Of a stretch of 64,000 nt of DNA, positions 59,601 to 64,000 are shown piece by piece (the stretch's first letter is position 1; every line of letters begins with the position of its first letter). This stretch comes from Paenibacillus sp. FSL R5-0341. GTDB lineage: Bacteria; Bacillota; Bacilli; Paenibacillales; Paenibacillaceae. A program made the translations under genes and the position numbers. The stretch spans positions 4,092,001 to 4,156,000 of the forward strand of contig NZ_CP150241.1 in the NCBI RefSeq assembly GCF_037975235.1, read 5' to 3'. The notes under the pieces are model-generated. The model saw only the letters and a list, made by a program, of their open reading frames with translations. It did no database searches and was not told the origin of the DNA.

Positions 59601-62305
59601 TCAAACTCAATAATAGCCGGTCTTGCATTAAAATCTGCGCCGTAAATGACTTCCGTAATTTCGCCATGCTGGTCTTCCTTTATTTTCACTCCCTCGAAAA
59701 CGTCTGTCTCTAGAGTAGAATTACGTCTGTTTAGTTCAGCCGATCGAGACTCTTCTTCAAGTACTGTTGTGCGCAAATCTTTGGATGCTTCTGCGAGTTC
59801 CGTCCCTACATCACCAAACTGAGATTCCTTCGCAGCTTCGAAATTAAAAGAGATGATGCCTGGTCTGGTTCCTTCTTTTTCAGCTGTTAAGATCCCACAA
59901 TCAACTAACGCATCTACCCGCTCTCTAACCCCGTCCAAAAAAGGTTCATCAAAATAAACCGAAGCGTCGGCATTATTTACAGCTTCCATCATCATTTCCA
60001 GAATGACTGCCGGGCTGTTCTCCAAGATCTCCCCAACAATAAATTCCTCATCCAGATACCCAGGGTATGCTTTATTCCCCAACCATCCTCCACCAACCAA
60101 TTTGTCCAAAAGCTCATCCCGAATCATGGTTGGTCGACTACGATCTCGGATGGATTGCAGGATCGTTTCCAGATGTAGCTTTTTACGATCTCTATGTAAC
60201 ACAAGTGGTTTCTCTGTCAGATGCATATGCTTCTGTTCGTCGTTATTTCCATACGAATTTAGCTTTTCGAGCATGGTAGAACGTAATAATTCTTTATCAG
60301 CCAAATGGTCCTCAGACTCAGGTAACCACAAATCATGAGCCAAGGCTCTTTCTGCCGTTGTTGAACCAACCGTATAGCTTTCAAAGAGTGTTTCTCTTTC
60401 TGCGCCTTCCTCGCTGTTCGGGATGAACAAATTCCTTTTTTCTGTTTTTGCAGTATGGAACTTGTCCTCAATATAGCTATCGAATTTGCTTTCCCTTTCA
60501 CCAAGTGATTGCTTGTTGAGTATTTCAAGAGCCTCTGCAGTCACTCGTTTGCCTAACCTACTTTCCCTCTCTACATACCCAGAAACCTTACTGATCCTTC
60601 TGCTCTCCTGCAAATCTCTGAAAACAAAACCGTGCTCCATACTTTCACGATAAGCCTGTTCTGCATGACGGTCTAACTCACTATGAACCACATAAATCCG
60701 TTGTGCCTTAGGACGCTCGTGCTCAATATACATTTTCTCCAAATAAACTCTTTGCCCCGTAGTCAGATCACCCATGACGTTCATATCTTCCGTTTGATCC
60801 CGAACAGCCCAAGGAAATTGCCTTTCCACATCCGTAATAGTCCCTATTTCTCTGGATGCCAAAATGATACCAGATGCTGTAGTTGCCGGATGTTTGTCTA
60901 TCATTCTGTGAGCTTGGAGCGGATGCCAAAGGGTATCACTCGAACGAAAGACTAACGCATTTCGATGTTGGTCACGGCTGCTTTGACTAAGATCGTCATG
61001 AAAGTATAGTTGCTTGTCGACTTCTCGCGTACTTCTCATTTCAGTATGTAGAACAGTCGGGTACTGACGATCCTTCAGTTTGGCAAGTACATTCTCATGA
61101 GTTGTCAATTCATTCTCAATAACCCGCGTAGCCTGATTCAGTTGTGAAAGAAACATATTCTCTTCGATGTCTCTGATTGCTTGAACAATTTTGCCTGTAG
61201 TCGTTCCAGCAAACGTAGTTGCTCGGATAGCTGTTCCCAGTGTCTGTATGAGTGTCAATTGTGAAGTGTTATACACTCTATGAGCTAACGGCAACGTGCG
61301 ATCAAGGTGCATATACTTTATTTCCTGAAATCGACGAATATAAGCAGTCGACATATCCGAGAGAACGGACAATTGCTGATGATCATCTACCCTTTTCCCA
61401 ATCATGGCAACTTGTTTAGCAAATGTGTCTTTATGATCATCACGTAAACCTAGCAGGTCCTGATATACAATTTCCACATCTTGTTTGCTTACTTTCCGGG
61501 ACTGAAGGCTTCTCTCAAGTTCTGTACTCCTGAAGTGGTCTTGAATGGCTTCTAACAAAAATTCGTTCTGTGTGGATCGTCCAATGATCTTCTCCACTTT
61601 CTCGAAAACCTCTGCCACATCCATATCCGGTTTATCGTTTCGAACAGAGTGTATCAATTGTTTAATCACCAGTTCAGAGCTGTTATCTTGCTCTGCACTA
61701 TCTGCATAGTCCGCAATCATCCCAAATTCACTAATCCTGAAACTGATCTTTCCAGGCTCCAGCTTATCCAAGTTCTTTACAAAGTTACGAGTCAGACCCA
61801 AATTACGGATAATCTTCAGCTCTTTATCGTTATCTACGCGCCAGCCCTCTGACATATCTTCATGAATGAAAGAATCCTTTAATCCTCCAGGCCTGTGGCC
61901 TTCATCGTGATGATCCATCTCCAAAGCTTTAATTAAAGCAGACCGCTCCATTTCAAACGAAAATTCCATGACATCGCCTTGCTTGGTAGCTGAGCTCGAT
62001 CCTTCCATGGAACTGTGTAAAAGTCCTTCTTTATCCTGTTCAGCATCACTTAGAACAATAAATCGTTCTTCTCCTTCCAGATCCTTGCGAATCGCTTCCA
62101 CAAGTTGATGATTAAATCCATGAGAGATCGATCTTGCCATGTAAAAATCAAGCATCAGGACACTTGGATAACGGCTGTAAGGCATGTATATAAATCGATA
62201 ATCCTCAGGCCTGCTTCCTGTAGTTCCGACTGTAAACAGGTAACCGTACTGAGTTGTCGTGTAATCTATAACGGTGAAATCAAACTTATTGACTACTTGA
62301 CTCAC
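56603..62305 (-). CDS. Giant repetitive structural protein with C-terminal ConA-like domain
   Basis: A 1,900-residue acidic protein, mostly short repeats. Residues about 935-1125 hold some twelve 16-residue repeats of the form EYSIGxxxxRxxxLNE. Residues about 1262-1352 hold 15-residue repeats such as GGTNLKYGDVPVEIV and ADKPQYGYLEENM. Other parts (R-x-L-h pattern) look like diverged versions of the same unit. The last 120 residues form a ConA/LamG-like domain (GTGIIFKYFDEHNYWMFMVH). No signal peptide or membrane helix. GTG 62305 follows GGAAGGGGG; TTG 62323 is the alternative. Single-gene transcript between site 6 and its own terminator. Likely a long fibre or sheath-like component. Confidence 0.65.
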   Translation of the reverse strand: MSQVVNKFDFTVIDYTTTQYGYLFTVGTTGSRPEDYRFIYMPYSRYPSVLMLDFYMARSISHGFNHQLVEAIRKDLEGEERFIVLSDAEQDKEGLLHSSMEGSSSATKQGDVMEFSFEMERSALIKALEMDHHDEGHRPGGLKDSFIHEDMSEGWRVDNDKELKIIRNLGLTRNFVKNLDKLEPGKISFRISEFGMIADYADSAEQDNSSELVIKQLIHSVRNDKPDMDVAEVFEKVEKIIGRSTQNEFLLEAIQDHFRSTELERSLQSRKVSKQDVEIVYQDLLGLRDDHKDTFAKQVAMIGKRVDDHQQLSVLSDMSTAYIRRFQEIKYMHLDRTLPLAHRVYNTSQLTLIQTLGTAIRATTFAGTTTGKIVQAIRDIEENMFLSQLNQATRVIENELTTHENVLAKLKDRQYPTVLHTEMRSTREVDKQLYFHDDLSQSSRDQHRNALVFRSSDTLWHPLQAHRMIDKHPATTASGIILASREIGTITDVERQFPWAVRDQTEDMNVMGDLTTGQRVYLEKMYIEHERPKAQRIYVVHSELDRHAEQAYRESMEHGFVFRDLQESRRISKVSGYVERESRLGKRVTAEALEILNKQSLGERESKFDSYIEDKFHTAKTEKRNLFIPNSEEGAERETLFESYTVGSTTAERALAHDLWLPESEDHLADKELLRSTMLEKLNSYGNNDEQKHMHLTEKPLVLHRDRKKLHLETILQSIRDRSRPTMIRDELLDKLVGGGWLGNKAYPGYLDEEFIVGEILENSPAVILEMMMEAVNNADASVYFDEPFLDGVRERVDALVDCGILTAEKEGTRPGIISFNFEAAKESQFGDVGTELAEASKDLRTTVLEEESRSAELNRRNSTLETDVFEGVKIKEDQHGEITEVIYGADFNARPAIIEFEDSLGYLNPGGGLFPDDPAYEGSQVERRGQTFDEYGIGAKYKRDGMALDHHIVSSNMNRESMIHTEFNMGGVSRYRYGIIDDEYTMGGTNLRQMLLNSEYAIGTSKTREGYWIEQQPMGTNPTRGGLISNEYSIGTAKIRQLYLNESYSIGMIEPRQAAIDIDYSLATLEWRSALFSEDYSISSSQYRDGVAEIGYTLGSSWARDSAMNIEFNAGTRQAWESTLVNITSEAIRVDRYGSVQDEISLATTVMKSANLDDMLTAHSIMRKGQLNVEIISDNMNRLSLMLEDNHSTRIVKEASVHELESEVVKLRLSELHGEGWYGGKGMRDAYLHETTDSTIEKLANLEEQLIADKPQNGYLDLTLPLGGTNLKYADVPVESVGGTGLSYGDIPVEIVGGTNLKYGDVPVEIVGGTNLKYGKTEIALSADKPQYGNMEENLLADKPQYGYLEENMYALKNAKDFTIDEQIHAFKNGKEADLIQTLELNKEDRSAFLHDNLFGVKVERWAHTHDTINDVLKLRNGSLDQDMFYGNKEFNESILDTELVGFQYKQINLIQSEYAYLKTRDVHIEDNSFMSSRSSYDGYNHQLDSGMNLLRSTTLDSEQFAAEKIDRYGHSHEMESGVGGERAGEHFDGIYGTTLQRFAFSGDELSYGNSLPYTSYVDNDGESFGSKLIDPGYLSKDNFKGITEERGSSIARELPTGIANARLSEIEDPDSLMASFEERCSQVITGFIFAERPEKRAEYLEQLHAFLPERTAHLMEMYHEAKMEPRESFILTDHPVAERETADAYIPMMDTMAQGLIFDYSEDLLDRGMDPEDWEGGLGVPEDYDPNDPFNVYYPYSKDMDALELSQSDDWTKFGQGDWDRDQLLGKFYSKEDTKDISGWYRNNFLAETYKFSIDFKVDTSTDGDGTGIIFKYFDEHNYWMFMVHGGDSDNSLDMRTPMQLYKIVAGNPTAVGSPMQPFKWEKDKWYTLSVSVMKNKLQIYTDSKLQYDLTGTD
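58250..58520 (-). repeat. 15-residue coding repeats in the 1,900-residue protein
   Basis: About six 45-bp units encode variants of GGTNLKYGDVPVEIV and then ADKPQYGYLEENM; the first four are nearly identical in DNA, pointing to recent duplication. Confidence 0.8.
58930..59500 (-). repeat. 16-residue coding repeats in the 1,900-residue protein
   Basis: Roughly twelve diverged 48-bp units encode x-Y-[ST]-[IL]-G-x4-R-x3-[IL]-x2, for example EYSIGTAKIRQLYLNE and SYSIGMIEPRQAAIDI. Confidence 0.8.
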
Positions 62306-62325
62306 GTCACTGCCCCCTTCCAACT

Positions 62326-62365
62326 AAAAAAAGGGAACCCCTGAGTGGAGTCTCAGAAAGTTCCC
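62326..62365 (-). terminator. Terminator after the 378-residue gene
   Basis: GGGAAC/GTTCCC outer stem and CTGAG/CTCAG inner stem on the minus strand, followed by T7. Confidence 0.88.
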
Positions 62366-62375
62366 TCTCACTGAA

Positions 62376-62405
62376 TCTATACGACTCAGCTTTGATTCAG
62401 TTTAA
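62376..62405 (-). promoter_or_regulatory. Regulon promoter TTAAAC-N16-CGTATAGA (site 6)
   Basis: CGTATAGA at 62376-62383 and TTAAAC at 62400-62405. It lies between the end of the 378-residue gene and the terminator hairpin; transcription from it must pass that hairpin to reach the 1,900-residue gene. Confidence 0.62.
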
Positions 62406-62406
62406 T

Positions 62407-63543
62407 TTACGCCGTATAACGGACTTCCTTCAGAATAGCCACACCCATGCGCTGGTTGGCAGACAGATTCATGAAATTCTGCGCTGTATCGGTATCGAAG
62501 TAACGATATACTTCTTGGTCCCAAGACTTGCCTTCCACATCAATAATCAACTCATCCAGGTGAAGGATATTATGCTTCGTAACCGCAATGCAGTTATCGA
62601 ATTGACCACGGTAGCCCTCGTAAGGATGAACCACGTAGATCGGAGACAAGTGATATTTGGATGTCCATTTGGACGCCTGGAAGCCTTGAGGCTCCAGTTC
62701 CAACCCCGTATCTCCCAATTCAGGATCTTGATAAGCTTTACCTTTCGGTGGAGCTTGCGTGATAAAGGAAGGATAGTGCTGCTGGAATTCAATACCTGAT
62801 TTGGTTTTCAACATCTGAAGTGTGTTGTTACCTGCAGAGGTATATTGACCGTAGTAGTACGTTCCTGTTGTAGCAATCTGAGAGATATCCGGTTCTTCGA
62901 TTACTGCTCCGGCTGTCAACATTACGTTTCCGTCTACATCATTCAGGTTGTATTTGAACGGTTTCAATGCACCTGCATACAGGAAGGATTTTTTGTAATC
63001 AAGGAAGTTTACAGCTGGGTCCGCAACGAGAACCATCGCCAAACGATTGTTCATGACATTTACATACATGTATACAGGTTTTTCTTTATTCCGATCCGTT
63101 GGTGTATAGTTTTCCAATGCCCATTGGTAGAGTACGGGATGTCCTGTAAGCTTGAATGTAGGGCGAGTGGTAACTGGTAGTGTAGTTGGTTCGCTGCCTT
63201 CCAATCCTTCAAGCAACTGAACAGTCAACGTACTATGCTCCTCATAGGCTGGAACTGGTGCAACGACGCGTGGTACCAGAGCATGATTAATGAAACTTAC
63301 ATAGAAATGTTTAGTAATAGGAGTTGCTTGTGTTCCAATGGTCATGATCCCGCGAAGAATAAGTTCCTGAATTCGGTCACTACTGTCCTTTTCTTCGTAA
63401 AATACTTCCCATAGATTTTGTTCCTGAGACTCGCCTGCAGTGGATTCAAATGGGAAACTCTTAAACCCTGTAACTTCCTCCTTCAGTTTTGTCAACACGT
63501 CCTGTGAAGTGGTGATTGTTTCTACATATTTAAAATTTGCCAT
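62407..63543 (-). CDS. Structural protein with EGxRG segment, paralogue D
   Basis: A 378-residue protein. The C-terminal third has VVHPYEGYRGQFDNCIAVTK, then LDELIIDVEGKSWDQEVYRY and a final MGVAILKEV, homologous to the partial gene upstream and, more distantly, to paralogues A-C. AGGAGG precedes ATG 63543. It is 13 bp from the upstream gene and has a terminator, so it ends an operon that starts outside the window. Confidence 0.68.
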   Translation of the reverse strand: MANFKYVETITTSQDVLTKLKEEVTGFKSFPFESTAGESQEQNLWEVFYEEKDSSDRIQELILRGIMTIGTQATPITKHFYVSFINHALVPRVVAPVPAYEEHSTLTVQLLEGLEGSEPTTLPVTTRPTFKLTGHPVLYQWALENYTPTDRNKEKPVYMYVNVMNNRLAMVLVADPAVNFLDYKKSFLYAGALKPFKYNLNDVDGNVMLTAGAVIEEPDISQIATTGTYYYGQYTSAGNNTLQMLKTKSGIEFQQHYPSFITQAPPKGKAYQDPELGDTGLELEPQGFQASKWTSKYHLSPIYVVHPYEGYRGQFDNCIAVTKHNILHLDELIIDVEGKSWDQEVYRYFDTDTAQNFMNLSANQRMGVAILKEVRYTA

Positions 63544-63556
63544 TATGTAATCCTCC

Positions 63557-64000
63557 TTATTTTATCTCTTTCAAGAATGCAATCGTAATTACATCTGGTG
63601 ATGGGGAATGCTTGAATAGATTCAACGGACTCTTGATACTGAAAAACTTGTAAACCTCAGTCCACGTACCCAATGCAGGTTTGGAAGGATCTTTCAGAAT
63701 TTCTGTGTCTACGATCAATTCATCGCGATTGACCAAATTATGGTCGTATATCGCAACTACACCGTCCATATAACCTCGGTATCCTTCTGCCTGATGCACA
63801 AGGTAGATTGGGCTCGCGTGATACTTTCCTGTCCAGAGGGATTTCTGGAAGCCATCCGCATCTACGATCAATTTCGAAAGACCTGGGGGAAGTTTACCCA
63901 CAGAAGGATAGTTAGGAAGATGCGAAATAAATGCCGGGTAATACCGCTGGAACAAGACATTACTGCGTGTCTTCAACATGGACATGGAGTCCATACCATT
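63557..64000 (-). CDS. Structural protein with EGxRG segment, paralogue E, C-terminal part
   Basis: The last 147 codons of a gene that continues past the right edge. It has LVHQAEGYRGYMDGVVAIYD, RDELIVDTEIL and a final TIAFLKEIK, aligned over its whole visible length with paralogue D (for example LKTRSNVLFQRYYPAFISHL against LKTKSGIEFQQHYPSFITQA). A tandem duplication of D and E is likely. Confidence 0.68.
   Translation of the reverse strand, partial: NGMDSMSMLKTRSNVLFQRYYPAFISHLPNYPSVGKLPPGLSKLIVDADGFQKSLWTGKYHASPIYLVHQAEGYRGYMDGVVAIYDHNLVNRDELIVDTEILKDPSKPALGTWTEVYKFFSIKSPLNLFKHSPSPDVITIAFLKEIK

Overview
The window looks like a chromosomal segment of a Paenibacillus-type, endospore-forming Firmicute. 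The supporting genes are spoIVA, spoVIF, spmA/spmB, ypeB, a σE-type dacB and a giant collagen-like exosporium protein. The order yphF-like, DUF2768, gpsA, plsY, der, S1 protein, plsC, cmk, ypfB, ypfA, ypeB and the res/ccs cluster is typical of Bacillales. No rRNA, tRNA, insertion sequence or CRISPR array was seen. Almost all genes are on the minus strand, so transcription runs from high to low coordinates.

Region 1 (1-19.9 kb) is core. It holds the end of a sugar ABC transporter operon, SpoIVA behind a good σE promoter, a YphF-like lipoprotein, a ferredoxin, phospholipid genes (gpsA, plsY, plsC), Der GTPase, S1 protein, cmk, a PilZ protein, YpeB, a PrsW-like protease, a MecA/YpbH adaptor, a NodB deacetylase, a phosphoesterase and a CPBP protease. 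Two small genes were recovered by hand: a DUF2768 membrane protein at 5527-5706 and a four-cysteine protein at 14742-14912.

Region 2 (20-28 kb) has serA (plus strand) behind a T-box leader, then a convergent 1,883-residue collagen-like protein. Its G-x-y blocks alternate with 17 copies of a roughly 46-residue module resembling a CBM5/12 chitin-binding fold.

Region 3 (28-38.4 kb) is core again: resABCDE (cytochrome c maturation and redox two-component system), rluB, a secreted trypsin-like protease, spmA/spmB and a D,D-carboxypeptidase.

Region 4 (38.5-64 kb, continuing past the window) is accessory, phage-like and the most interesting part. It encodes two σ70-family factors, a membrane-anchored lytic transglycosylase, several small unknowns and a long run of structural-looking proteins: fibre-like proteins with YD-type repeats, ConA-lectin-like domains, 1,548- and 1,900-residue giants, and a family of paralogues sharing an EGxRG segment. 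Six operons here start with an almost invariant, non-housekeeping promoter, TTAAC-N15/16-CGTATAGA, absent from the core region as far as I can see. A degenerate copy precedes the smaller σ factor. At two sites the -35 box is the loop of the preceding gene's terminator hairpin. The locus therefore looks like one coordinately expressed virion, tail-like or appendage regulon run by its own σ factor. No capsid, terminase, portal or integrase gene is visible, so complete prophage, partial prophage and domesticated particle cannot be told apart from this window.
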